Origin: DASTHV01 sp035718045
Lineage (GTDB): Bacteria; Patescibacteriota; Saccharimonadia; Saccharimonadales; UBA10212
Direction: 5' to 3'
DNA: 16,268 bases
NCBI GenBank assembly: GCA_035718045.1
Contig: DASTHV010000030.1
Coordinates: 1 to 16,268 of the forward strand
Shown one piece after another: positions 5,359-14,851 of the stretch (the first letter of the stretch is position 1; each line of letters begins with the position of its first letter). The notes under the pieces are model-generated. The model saw only the letters and a list, made by a program, of their open reading frames with translations, made no database searches and had not been told where the DNA came from. The position numbers and the translations under genes are program-made.

Positions 5359-5784
5359 ATGAATGCGAATAGCAGAGGGGAGGGCCCAGGGCTTGAGTTG
5401 CCGCCGCAGCCCGAGCATCATCTGGAACTAGATAAAAATGGCCAGGAGCAGGGGCGGGAAGCTGCGCCGGCCCGGCAAGAGCAAACCGCTAAACAGCCGC
5501 CGCAGCCGGTTTTGCCGGCGATCCAGGATATTCCAGCAGTTGACCAGCCAGTGATTGCCGTGCCGGCGCAAGATGTGACCGCGCCGGTATCCGCCAGCGA
5601 TCCACACTCGCACGCCGCTGATGGCGACCACATTGAAAGTCAGTGGATCGAAAAAGCCAAAGCGGTTATCGCCCAGACTCAAGACGACCCCTTCGCTCAA
5701 AAGAGCCAGATGAGTAAAGTCAAAGCCGAATACATTCAAAAACGTTTCGGTAAACAGATTAAGACGGACGAAGCCCCGGCATGA
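5359..5784 (+). CDS. Proline-rich protein with conserved C-terminal module, 141 aa
   Basis: Encodes 141 residues. Residues 1-90 are rich in Pro, Gln, Ala and Glu and look disordered. The last 45 or so form a compact, charged module (QWIEKAKAVIAQTQDDPFAQ, then MSKVKAEYIQKRFGKQIKTD) that I associate with short proteins next to the VirD4/VirB4-type ATPase gene in Saccharibacteria and other patescibacteria; this is recall, not a search. There is no signal peptide or membrane segment. Its stop overlaps the start of the ATPase gene in an ATGA arrangement (ATG 5781, TGA 5782-5784), so the two are translationally coupled and probably made in fixed ratio. A role as partner or adaptor of the ATPase is a reasonable inference. 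No Shine-Dalgarno is present; TATAAT ends 6 nt before the ATG. Confidence 0.85.
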   Translation: MNANSRGEGPGLELPPQPEHHLELDKNGQEQGREAAPARQEQTAKQPPQPVLPAIQDIPAVDQPVIAVPAQDVTAPVSASDPHSHAADGDHIESQWIEKAKAVIAQTQDDPFAQKSQMSKVKAEYIQKRFGKQIKTDEAPA

Positions 5785-8702
5785 GTTTTATAACCATTTT
5801 TTTGGTATTGGTTCTGGTAATGCTCGGCGGTTTTGGCGCCGCTTATTTCTATTTACGCAGTATCTGGCGCGACCAGAAAAACTACGAGCGCGGTCTTAAG
5901 ATGGTGCCGGTGCTTATCCACTTGCCGCCGATGAGCGACGATACCGATGTCGGCAGCCGCGACGCCCGTGACGTTATTAATGAGAACATCTCCCGTGCCC
6001 AAACCCTATACGGTATCTTGGCCAGCACGTTTCAGAAAGGCTTTAAGCCTAAAATTTACGGACAGCGGCATGTCGGGCTGGAAATCATCGCCCATAAGGG
6101 AACTATCAATTACTACGCCGCCGTGCCGGTACCACTGCTAGGGGTGGTAGAGCAGGCGATTGTCAGCGCTTATCCTACGGCCCGGCTAGAAGAAGTCGCT
6201 GAACACAATATTTTTAGCAAGGTGGGCCGTATCACCGGTACGCTGGGCGGCGAGATGGTGCTCAAAGAGTCGTTCGCTTACCCGATCGGCACCTACGAGG
6301 AGATTAAGCGCGATACCATGCAGCCGCTGCTCAACGCGATGTCTTCTTTAACGGTTGAGGACGGCGCCGGCATTCAGATACTTCTAAGGCCGGCCAACCC
6401 AAGCTGGACCAGAGCTTCCAAGACCGAGGCCGACCGCAAGCGCGGCAAGAAGAAAAATAAAGGGCTGGAAGGCGCCCTGGGATTGGCTGGCGACGTCATC
6501 ACCGCTGTAGCCAAGCCACCCGACAGCAAGGAAGATAAGAAAGACGAGTCCAAAGAAATTTCCGGCCTGGACCAGTCGCTGATTCAAGCTGTCGAGGAAA
6601 AGACCAAACAGCCGGGTTTTGAGGTGATGATAAGGGTAGTGGCCAGCAGTAATATCAGCCACCGGGCCCAGACTATCCTCAATAATCTAGTGGCGACTTT
6701 CTCTTTATATGACGCGCCGGGCAAAAACGGCTTTAAGTTCGTGCCGGCCCGCGACCTGGACAGCTTCATAACTGGTTATATCCTGCGTTTTTTCCCGCAG
6801 GATAAGAATAAGAATATTCTTAACGCCACAGAGTTGGCCACGCTGTTCCATTTTCCGGACCAACAGAATATCCCGACTTCGCAGCTGGAGCGCCAGGCGT
6901 CTAAGCAGGTGGACGGTCCGCGCAACGTGCCTGAACACGGTATGCTGTTGGGCTATAACATGTTCCGCGGCGCCAAAAAGGAAATTCGCTTGTCGGATCA
7001 GGACCGGGCGCGCCACATGTACGTGGTTGGCCAGACCGGTACCGGCAAATCAACCTATCTGGAGAATTTGGCGCTTCAGGACATGCTGGAAGGCCGCGGT
7101 TTCGCGTTCGTTGATCCGCACGGCGATACCGCCGAAAAACTGCTGGCCATGGTACCTAAAGAGCGCACCGAGGACGTAATTTACTTCAGTCCGGCCGATA
7201 TGGACTATCCGTTGGGCTTGAATATGTTCGAGTTCCATAACGAAGACCAAAAGGACTTTTTGATTCAAGAATCCATCAATATGCTTTATAAGTTGTACGA
7301 CCCTGGCCACACCGGTATCATCGGCCCGCGCTATGAGCATTTATTCCGTAATGCCGCGCTGGCCATCATGGCCGACCCCGAAGGCGGCACCTTCGTGGAT
7401 ATCCCTAAGCTGTTCCGCGATCCGGCTTATGTGGAGCAAAAACTTAAGCACGTCAAAGACCAGAACGTGCTGGAGTTTTGGCGCAAGGAAATGCCACAGA
7501 GCCAGCGTAGCAACGAGTTCGGCGAGGTCACCAGCTGGTTCGTATCTAAGTTCGGCGCCTTTTTAAGTAACGAAATGATGCGCAATATCATCGGCCAGAC
7601 CAAAAGCGCATTCAATCTGCGTGACATCATGGACCAGGGTAAGATTCTGCTGGTCAATCTTAGCCGCGGCCGGACAGGGGATTTAAACTCCAAACTGCTG
7701 GGTATGATTTTCGTGATGAAATTCGAGGCCGCGGCCATGAGCCGGGCTGACATGCCGGAAGATATGCGCCGCGACTTCTGTTTATACGTGGACGAGTTTC
7801 AAAACTTCAGCACCGATTCGTTCGCCGATATTTTAAGCCAGGCCCGTAAATATCACTTGAATTTGATTGTGGCTAACCAGTTTACGACTCAGCTTAAAGA
7901 AGAAATCCGCGACGCGGTGTTCGGTAACGTTGGCTCGGTGGTCACTTTCCGTGTCGGTACTACTGACGCCGAGTTTCTGGCCAAACAGTTCGCGCCGGTG
8001 TTCGATATCGACGATCTGCAGTTCTTGCCGAATTACAACACGGCCATCCGAATGATGATTGGCGGTGTGCCGATGCAGCCGTTTTCCATGGCTACCTTAC
8101 CGCCGTTGGGCAATCCCAACGCGCAGTTGGCGGACGCGCTTAAACAGCTTAGCGCTGCCAAGTACGGCCGGCCCAAGGCCCAGGTCGAGCAGGAAATATT
8201 CAAGCGGCTGGAGACTAAGGCCTTGCCGCGCCCAGCCAGCCCGTTTGACAGTTTAGGAGCCGGCCGGCCGGGCTTTGGCTCCAGCTTGCCTGCCGGGCAG
8301 CCAGGCTTGCCACCAGGTGGCTTTCCGCCGCCGCGCGGCGGCATGGCCGGGGCGCCTTTCGCCGCGCCCGGCAAACCGGCTCCTAGACCGGCTCTGTCCG
8401 GTTCGTCTTTCTTGGACGAATGGCTGGCTAAGCGTAAGAGCAGCACACCCAGCCCGACAATCGTTTCGCCATCCACTCGCCCAGCCAACCCGCCGTCAGC
8501 CGCAAAGCCTTGGTCCGCGCCTGCTGCCCAGCCAGCCCAAACTAAAGATGCTCCCAAAATCGAGCCCCAGCTAGAGGCAACAGTCGATAAACAGTCCGAT
8601 CCCCATAGCGGCGAATTCAAGATAGATCGCAGTAAACAGAGCAATCAGGAAAGCCAAGTAGTCCATATCGATAAAGACGGAAACCTCTCCTTCGGAGAAT
8701 AA
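5781..8702 (+). CDS. Membrane-anchored VirD4/TraD-like (HerA/FtsK-superfamily) ATPase, 973 aa
   Basis: Encodes 973 residues. One membrane helix lies at about residues 3-25. A long mixed domain follows (about 30-400), including a Lys/Asp/Glu-rich linker near 215-265. The motor domain has Walker A GQTGTGKST (417-425), the FVDPHGD signature shortly after, Walker B LYVDEFQNF with the acidic pair at 671-672, and the ANQFTTQL stretch near 698 typical of TrwB/TraD-type coupling ATPases. From about residue 815 the tail is Pro/Gly/Ala-rich and disordered, ending in a short conserved-looking piece (VVHIDKDGNLSFGE). Such proteins move DNA or protein across membranes in type IV secretion and conjugation. 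No other secretion genes are visible here, so the substrate is unknown and a cell-surface or DNA-uptake role is equally possible. The start overlaps the upstream stop and has no Shine-Dalgarno. Confidence 0.9.
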   Translation: MSFITIFLVLVLVMLGGFGAAYFYLRSIWRDQKNYERGLKMVPVLIHLPPMSDDTDVGSRDARDVINENISRAQTLYGILASTFQKGFKPKIYGQRHVGLEIIAHKGTINYYAAVPVPLLGVVEQAIVSAYPTARLEEVAEHNIFSKVGRITGTLGGEMVLKESFAYPIGTYEEIKRDTMQPLLNAMSSLTVEDGAGIQILLRPANPSWTRASKTEADRKRGKKKNKGLEGALGLAGDVITAVAKPPDSKEDKKDESKEISGLDQSLIQAVEEKTKQPGFEVMIRVVASSNISHRAQTILNNLVATFSLYDAPGKNGFKFVPARDLDSFITGYILRFFPQDKNKNILNATELATLFHFPDQQNIPTSQLERQASKQVDGPRNVPEHGMLLGYNMFRGAKKEIRLSDQDRARHMYVVGQTGTGKSTYLENLALQDMLEGRGFAFVDPHGDTAEKLLAMVPKERTEDVIYFSPADMDYPLGLNMFEFHNEDQKDFLIQESINMLYKLYDPGHTGIIGPRYEHLFRNAALAIMADPEGGTFVDIPKLFRDPAYVEQKLKHVKDQNVLEFWRKEMPQSQRSNEFGEVTSWFVSKFGAFLSNEMMRNIIGQTKSAFNLRDIMDQGKILLVNLSRGRTGDLNSKLLGMIFVMKFEAAAMSRADMPEDMRRDFCLYVDEFQNFSTDSFADILSQARKYHLNLIVANQFTTQLKEEIRDAVFGNVGSVVTFRVGTTDAEFLAKQFAPVFDIDDLQFLPNYNTAIRMMIGGVPMQPFSMATLPPLGNPNAQLADALKQLSAAKYGRPKAQVEQEIFKRLETKALPRPASPFDSLGAGRPGFGSSLPAGQPGLPPGGFPPPRGGMAGAPFAAPGKPAPRPALSGSSFLDEWLAKRKSSTPSPTIVSPSTRPANPPSAAKPWSAPAAQPAQTKDAPKIEPQLEATVDKQSDPHSGEFKIDRSKQSNQESQVVHIDKDGNLSFGE

Positions 8703-8719
8703 GCTCGCACCGCGCTTGA

Positions 8720-8741
8720 CCAACCGGGCAAAGCCCGTTGG
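8720..8741 (+). terminator. Hairpin after the ATPase gene
   Basis: CCAACCGGGC (8720-8729) pairs with GCCCGTTGG (8733-8741) around an AAA loop, with one bulged C. It lies 18 bases after the stop. No clear T-run follows (GGTTCGCTTGATCTT), so termination may be inefficient. Confidence 0.5.
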
Positions 8742-8775
8742 GGTTCGCTTGATCTTAAATCATATATAAGGGGTG

Positions 8776-8801
8776 GAGAGGGGCGCGGGCGCACCCCTCT
8801 C
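8776..8801. terminator. GC-rich hairpin after the island genes
   Basis: GAGAGGGG (8776-8783) pairs with CCCCTCTC (8794-8801) around a 10-nt loop that can form two more pairs. It is 18 bases past the stop of the minus-strand gene at 8820 and probably ends that transcript, although there is no T-run. It resembles in style the hairpins after the small ORF at the left edge. Confidence 0.5.
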
Positions 8802-8819
8802 GCGATCCATCGAAGCTGC

Positions 8820-9125
8820 CTACATCGAGACAGCGGTCTCGTAGATGCCCAGGGCCTCGGCGCGGATCCGGCGATCCGGAACGATGGCCCGCAGGTACTC
8901 GGGGACGTGCACCGACTCACGGAACTCGTCGCGATGATGCTTGTCGCAGTAATCGCGAATGGAGTCCGTCAGGTACCGGATGATGTCGCTGGCGTCCAAC
9001 CGCCGCGCTGCCATAGCCCGTGAGATTCCGGGATACAGGTAGCGGATGGCGTGTTCGTCCCAGCGTTCATCTTCCAGCCGACGCATCATCTCGGCCCATT
9101 GAGGTAGGCGGACCGTATCGGTCAC
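8820..9125 (-). CDS. Hypothetical small protein of the GC-rich island, 101 aa
   Basis: Encodes 101 residues from GTG 9125, chosen because AAAGGAG (9138-9132) lies 6 nt upstream, the best-placed ribosome site in the window. The protein is charged, soluble and probably all-helical, with many Arg, Asp and Glu (for example RRLEDERWDEHAIRYLYPG, ASDIIRYLTDSIRDYCDKHH). I recognise no family and see no catalytic motif. It is the second gene of a two-gene operon: its start is 24 bases after the stop of the membrane protein gene at 9150. GC-rich codons set this pair apart from gyrB and from the plus-strand genes on the left, and its orientation opposes the surrounding block. Acquisition from elsewhere is possible. 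Confidence 0.75.
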   Translation of the reverse strand: MTDTVRLPQWAEMMRRLEDERWDEHAIRYLYPGISRAMAARRLDASDIIRYLTDSIRDYCDKHHRDEFRESVHVPEYLRAIVPDRRIRAEALGIYETAVSM

Positions 9126-9149
9126 GACGGTCTCCTTTCTCTGACTGGG

Positions 9150-9458
9150 CTAGTAGCCCAGGAGATGGGTGAGGTCCACGATATGGACCAGCCAGTGATA
9201 GACGTAGATTCCGGTTAGTACGACGACGCCGGCAAACAGCGCTGCGCAGACGGCCAGACTGCAGTAGGCCAGCCAGCGCCACTGGCGGAGGCGCCGCAGC
9301 GTGGTCTCGGCCGATTCGAGTTCCAGCTCGAGATCCTCGACGGCCCGCTCGTACTCGGTGGTCAACCAGGCCAGGCCGCGGCGCTTGCGGCGCTTGGCCA
9401 AACGCTCTTGCCTGAGCCGGTGCTCGCGGACCTCTGGTGATTCCGGCAGTTTATTCAC
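9150..9458 (-). CDS. Small coiled-coil membrane protein of the GC-rich island, 102 aa
   Basis: Encodes 102 residues from GTG 9458, preceded by GGGAGGG (9468-9462) three bases upstream. The frame stays open to a TTG at 9539, but that start has no ribosome site and would lie upstream of a good -10 (TACAAT, 9491-9486), so the shorter form is preferred. The N-terminus is polar; about residues 12-27 are very basic (HRLRQERLAKRRKRRG); a predicted coiled coil spans about 33-60 (YERAVEDLELELESAETTLRRL); a single strong membrane helix covers about 64-85, and a short tail follows (VYHWLVHIVDLTHLLGY). This predicts one membrane pass with a cytoplasmic basic coiled coil. No family is recognised. It is co-transcribed with the 101-aa protein, so the two may form a membrane-soluble pair. 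Confidence 0.75.
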   Translation of the reverse strand: MNKLPESPEVREHRLRQERLAKRRKRRGLAWLTTEYERAVEDLELELESAETTLRRLRQWRWLAYCSLAVCAALFAGVVVLTGIYVYHWLVHIVDLTHLLGY

Positions 9459-9485
9459 TTGCCCTCCCGGGTAGGACTTCGACGG

Positions 9486-9513
9486 ATTGTAATGTGCGAT
9501 CCGGATTCGGATC
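9486..9513 (-). promoter_or_regulatory. Promoter with dyad for the island operon
   Basis: On the minus strand TACAAT (9491-9486) is a good -10, giving a start near 9479 and a leader of about 20 nt that includes the ribosome site of the 9458 gene. The -35 is poor. A perfect 6-bp inverted repeat, GATCCG-GATT-CGGATC (9498-9513), covers the spacer and -35, where a regulator could bind. Confidence 0.4.
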
Positions 9514-9555
9514 ACGTCTTTGTAATCAATAAATTCCAAAGATGTAAGCCGACTT

Positions 9556-9583
9556 AAAAAACCACCTGCCGGCTTGGCCAGGT
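9556..9583 (-). terminator. Intrinsic terminator, minus strand
   Basis: On the minus strand an ACCTG/CAGGT hairpin (9583-9579 with 9568-9564; an alternative CTGGC/GCCGG core also forms) is followed by GG and six T (9561-9556). No minus-strand gene lies upstream of it. It would end any transcript from the putative promoter at 9593-9621 after about 30 nt, or insulate the island from antisense transcription of the gyrB leader. Confidence 0.5.
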
Positions 9584-9592
9584 AGCGACTTC

Positions 9593-9621
9593 ACCATAAC
9601 GCCGGCCGGTTCAAAAGTCAA
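9593..9621 (-). promoter_or_regulatory. Possible minus-strand promoter before the terminator
   Basis: TTGACT (9621-9616) and TATGGT (9598-9593) are spaced by 17 bp on the minus strand. The start would fall near 9586, immediately before the 9583-9556 terminator. Either an attenuated second promoter of the island operon or a chance match. Confidence 0.3.
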
Positions 9622-9677
9622 TTTGGACCAGAGCTGAATGCCGAGTGTTGTAATCTGTTAAAACCCCCCTCAAACCC

Positions 9678-9706
9678 TTGTATTTGGCGGGCTTTTAAGA
9701 TAAAAT
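9678..9706 (+). promoter_or_regulatory. gyrB promoter
   Basis: TTGTAT (9678-9683) and TAAAAT (9701-9706) with exact 17-bp spacing. The start would be near 9713, giving a 38-nt leader. An AGAGGG (9735-9740) lies 10 nt before the gyrB GTG as a loose Shine-Dalgarno. Confidence 0.6.
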
Positions 9707-9750
9707 ATACATAGATATATGGGACAAATAAAGAAGAGGGATTCTTTGCT

Positions 9751-11721
<1,971 letters not shown>

Positions 11722-11725
11722 AGCA

Positions 11726-11805
11726 GCCTAAAGCTCAAAGCCTAAAGCCTAAAGCTAGCTGCAGATGTTTGCTTTCAGCTTTCAGCTTTCAGCTTATAGC
11801 TAGAG
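11726..11805. repeat. Heptad repeat locus 2 between gyrB and gyrA, hairpin-forming
   Basis: The left half holds four 7-mers: GCCTAAA, GCTCAAA, GCCTAAA, GCCTAAA (11726-11753), then GCTAGCT. The right half holds GCTTTCA three times (11771-11791), then GCTTATA and GCTAGAG. AAAGC blocks on the left can pair with GCTTT blocks on the right, giving a ladder of 5-bp helices separated by 2-nt mismatches. It begins 5 bases after the gyrB stop and ends 5 bases before the gyrA Shine-Dalgarno (GGAGG, 11811-11815), so it sits inside the mRNA between the two genes. Confidence 0.75.
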
Positions 11806-11824
11806 CGACTGGAGGCCGCGTCTG

Positions 11825-14365
11825 ATGGACGAAAGAAGTAAAGGTCTGTTGCCGACCGCCGATAAGCACTCCCGCATAGTCTTAGACCGTACGGTCGAAG
11901 ACGAAATGGAAACATCTTATCTACAATACTCAATGAGCGTGATTGTGGCCCGGGCCTTGCCCGACGTGCGCGACGGCCTTAAGCCGGTGCACCGCCGGAT
12001 TCTTTATGTCATGGACAAGAATAATCTGGGGCCGCAGAGCAAACACAGCAAAAGCGCCCAGATAGTCGGTGACGTAATGGGTAAATACCACCCGCACGGC
12101 GACACCGCCATTTATGACGCCATGGTGCGCTTAGCCCAGCCATTCGCCACGCGTTATCCGTTGGTAGACGGCCAAGGCAACTTTGGTTCCATGGACGGCG
12201 ACCCGCCGGCCGCCTACCGTTATACCGAAGCCCGGATGACCCGTGCTTCGCAGGCCTTGCTGGAAGATATCGATAAGGAAACAGTTAATTTTCGCGACAA
12301 CTTTGACGGCTCGCAACAAGAGCCGGAAGTCCTCCCAGCTAAATTGCCAAACCTACTGCTAAACGGACAGGTAGGCATCGCTGTCGGCATGGCCACCAAT
12401 ATCCCGCCGCACAACTTAAACGAGCTGGTGGACGCCACAATTGTCCAGATAAATAATCCAGAGGCTACTCTGGATGATCTGATGGAGCATGTCAAAGGTC
12501 CGGATTTCCCGACCGGCGGTCTAGTTTACGGTAAAGAATCAATTCGTACCGCCTTTGCCACCGGCCGCGGCGGCGTAATCGTCCGAGGGGTGGCCGATAT
12601 CGAAGAGACCGCCAAGGGCCGCCACCGGATAGTCATCACCGAGATCCCCTACGCCGTGAACAAGGCCGGCCTGGTTGAGAAAATCGCCGAGCTGGTACAG
12701 ACCAAACGAGTAGCCGGCATCGCCGACATCCGCGACGAAAGCTCGCGCGGCCAAGTGCGTATAGTGGTTGACCTTAAAAGAGACGCCTTCCCTAAAAAGT
12801 TGCTTAATCAACTGTATAAATTAACCCCCCTGCAGACGGCTTTTCACTACAACATGCTGGCGTTAGTCGACGGTATCCAGCCGCGGGTGTTGGGTCTGCA
12901 AGATGTTATTAACGAATACATCAAACATCGCCAAACCGTAGTGCGTCGCCGCACCGAGTACGAGCTGCGCGTCGCCCAGGAGCGGGCCCACGTGCTGGAA
13001 GGTTTAAAGATCGCCCTGGACCACATTGACGAAGTCATTAAAACCATCCGGGCCAGCCAAACGGTAGAGGAAGCTCAAACCAATTTGATTAAGAAGTTCA
13101 AGCTGACCGAAATCCAAGCCCGGGCAATCTTAGCCATGCAGCTGCGCACGCTGACCGGTCTGCAGCGGCAGGAAATCGAGGATCAGCTAGCCAAGCTGCT
13201 CAAGCTCATCGCGCAGCTGCAGGCGGTCCTGGCCGACGAAAAGGAAATCCTGAAGATCATCAAAGATGAATTGCAGGAAATGAAGAAGCAGTTCGGCGAC
13301 GAGCGGCGTACCAAAATTATCCCGCAGGAACTCGGAAAACTCAGTGATGAAGACCTGGTTCCAGATGAACAAGTTGTGGTAACACTTACATCGGCTAACT
13401 ATATTAAGCGGACTTCAGTCGTCGATTACAAGAGACAAGGGCGCGGCGGCAAGGGCCGCCGCGGCATGGCTACCCGCGAAGAAGACGTCATTGAACACGT
13501 TGTAAATGCCTCTACACATGACTTCCTATTATTTTTCACCAACAAGGGCCGGGTATTTAGACTCAAGACTTACGAAGTCCCGGCCGTCGGCCTGAACGCC
13601 AAAGGCGTGGCGCTGATCAATCTGCTGCAACTTCAGCCCGAAGAAATTGTTAGTTCAGTCATCAATGTCAGCAAAGGCGAAGGCGAAGGCGGCAACCTGC
13701 TGATGTGCACCATCAAGGGCACAGTTAAAAAGACGCCCTTCGAGCAATATAAGAACGTTCGCCAAAGCGGTCTGATCGCCATCAACCTGGACGACGGCGA
13801 TGAGCTTAAGTGGATCCGCATGACCGACGGCGATAACGAAGTCATTATCAGCACCAGCCAAGGACAGGCCATAAGGTTTCACGAGCGTGATGCCCGCCCT
13901 ATGGGCCGGGTCAGCCGCGGCGTGCGCGGCATCCGGCTGCGCGCCGGCGACCAAGTCATAGGCATGGATATAGTTCGAAAAGATTCCTACATGTTCGTAA
14001 TCAGCGAATTCGGCTACGGCAAGCGTACCAAGGTAGAACAATTCACGCCCCATAAGCGTGGCGGCGTCGGTATCCGCTCAGCTGTCGTCAATAAAAAAAC
14101 CGGGCCGCTGATCGGCGTCAAGGCTTTGACCGATGAGTCACAAGAAGTTATCATTATCTCCACCCAAGGCCAGACTATCCGACTGGGGCTCAAGAATATC
14201 CCGGCATTGGGCCGAGCTACCCAAGGGGTACGAATCATGCGCCTCAACGACGGCGACAGCGTGGTATCTTTAGCTCTAGTAGACAAAGTCGAAGACCCGC
14301 CAGAAGACGAAGCCAAACCAGCAATGGCTAAACCTCGGGAAACCGTGACAAAAAACACAAAATAA
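11825..14365 (+). CDS. gyrA: DNA gyrase subunit A
   Basis: Encodes 846 residues from ATG 11825, with GGAGG (11811-11815) 9 nt upstream. GyrA cuts and rejoins DNA in the gyrase reaction. The winged-helix/tower region opens with YLQYSMSVIVARALPDVRDGLKPVHRRILY. The catalytic Tyr is residue 133 in AAYRYTEA. The quinolone pocket HPHGDTAIYD has T94 and D98 at the positions of E. coli S83 and D87; Thr there occurs naturally in some bacteria. A coiled-coil stretch lies at about 375-490. The C-terminal DNA-wrapping beta-pinwheel starts after the GyrA-box QGRGGKG (538-544), whose presence marks this as gyrase rather than topoisomerase IV. The tail is short and Lys/Pro-rich, without a long acidic end. 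A terminator hairpin follows 12 bases after the stop. Confidence 0.98.
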   Translation: MDERSKGLLPTADKHSRIVLDRTVEDEMETSYLQYSMSVIVARALPDVRDGLKPVHRRILYVMDKNNLGPQSKHSKSAQIVGDVMGKYHPHGDTAIYDAMVRLAQPFATRYPLVDGQGNFGSMDGDPPAAYRYTEARMTRASQALLEDIDKETVNFRDNFDGSQQEPEVLPAKLPNLLLNGQVGIAVGMATNIPPHNLNELVDATIVQINNPEATLDDLMEHVKGPDFPTGGLVYGKESIRTAFATGRGGVIVRGVADIEETAKGRHRIVITEIPYAVNKAGLVEKIAELVQTKRVAGIADIRDESSRGQVRIVVDLKRDAFPKKLLNQLYKLTPLQTAFHYNMLALVDGIQPRVLGLQDVINEYIKHRQTVVRRRTEYELRVAQERAHVLEGLKIALDHIDEVIKTIRASQTVEEAQTNLIKKFKLTEIQARAILAMQLRTLTGLQRQEIEDQLAKLLKLIAQLQAVLADEKEILKIIKDELQEMKKQFGDERRTKIIPQELGKLSDEDLVPDEQVVVTLTSANYIKRTSVVDYKRQGRGGKGRRGMATREEDVIEHVVNASTHDFLLFFTNKGRVFRLKTYEVPAVGLNAKGVALINLLQLQPEEIVSSVINVSKGEGEGGNLLMCTIKGTVKKTPFEQYKNVRQSGLIAINLDDGDELKWIRMTDGDNEVIISTSQGQAIRFHERDARPMGRVSRGVRGIRLRAGDQVIGMDIVRKDSYMFVISEFGYGKRTKVEQFTPHKRGGVGIRSAVVNKKTGPLIGVKALTDESQEVIIISTQGQTIRLGLKNIPALGRATQGVRIMRLNDGDSVVSLALVDKVEDPPEDEAKPAMAKPRETVTKNTK

Positions 14366-14369
14366 ACTG

Positions 14370-14398
14370 TTTACAAGCACCCCTCTAACCTTTATAAT
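14370..14398 (+). promoter_or_regulatory. Strong promoter of the rRNA operon
   Basis: TTTACA (14370-14375) and a perfect TATAAT (14393-14398) have exact 17-bp spacing. Transcription should begin near 14405, some 460 nt before mature 16S. This is the most consensus-like promoter in the window. Confidence 0.75.
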
Positions 14399-14427
14399 AT
14401 GGCCCAGCTTATAGGGTGCCTGTTTTT
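14377..14427 (+). terminator. gyrA terminator overlapping the rRNA promoter
   Basis: GCACCC (14377-14382) pairs with GGGTGC (14414-14419), with an inner TATAA/TTATA helix, followed by CTGTTTTT. The hairpin contains the -10 of the rRNA promoter. Transcripts starting near 14405 lack the 5' arm and so cannot form it; only gyrA readthrough is terminated. Confidence 0.55.
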
Positions 14428-14613
14428 GAGTGTCATAAAAATCACCTTGATAGCGACACATGGAAAGAAAGCAGGGCCTCCCGCCCGACCCACCAGTCGG
14501 ATGTGCGGCTTGTCCCTTTAAGCGTTCATTGAAAATTGAGTAGTGCAAATCAGCCTTCGGCATTTTGTCGGAGGCAAAACGTCAGTTCGGTCCGCCGCAA
14601 GGCGGACAGTAGC

Positions 14614-14641
14614 AAACAGGAAGCAGGAAGTAGGAAGGGTA
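14614..14641. repeat. Heptad repeat locus 3 in the rRNA leader
   Basis: Consecutive 7-mers AAACAGG, AAGCAGG, AAGTAGG and a diverged AAGGGTA. It is short but the period is clear. No complementary arm is visible nearby. Confidence 0.5.
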
Positions 14642-14809
14642 AAACCAAACTGCAATCTGCCTCGGCTTGCTATGAAATCTGAGTTTAAAACTTAGAACTG
14701 ACAAGATTTGCGTGCGGATGAAGCGCAAGGAGCAAGCGAGCAACAGACTGAGCTGTATTTCAATACTGCGAAGGAGTAGCGGAGCTTGCGACACAGCGAT
14801 TCGCCGCAA

Positions 14810-14851
14810 GTGTCAGCGGGTTTCTGGCTTTGCCAGAAAGCAGGCTGACAC
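14810..14851 (+). other. Compound hairpin just upstream of 16S
   Basis: An outer perfect 8-bp stem, GTGTCAGC (14810-14817) with GCTGACAC (14844-14851), encloses an inner perfect 8-bp stem, TTTCTGGC (14821-14828) with GCCAGAAA (14832-14839). It ends 16 bases before the predicted 16S 5' end and is a likely processing or leader-folding element. Confidence 0.65.

Noticed and set aside
8033..8644. 203-residue minus-strand frame opposite the ATPase tail
   Set aside because: It is Gly/Pro/Ala-rich only because it mirrors the GC-rich proline-coding tail of the ATPase. No ribosome site or promoter.
9459..9539. N-terminal extension of the island membrane protein to TTG 9539
   Set aside because: No Shine-Dalgarno at the TTG, and the extension covers a promoter-like TACAAT and a dyad. 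GTG 9458 has GGGAGG in front of it.
11751..11775. Rho-independent terminator between gyrB and gyrA
   Set aside because: The helices are short (5 bp), AT-containing and repeated, with no T-run after them, so this is a repeat structure rather than a terminator.
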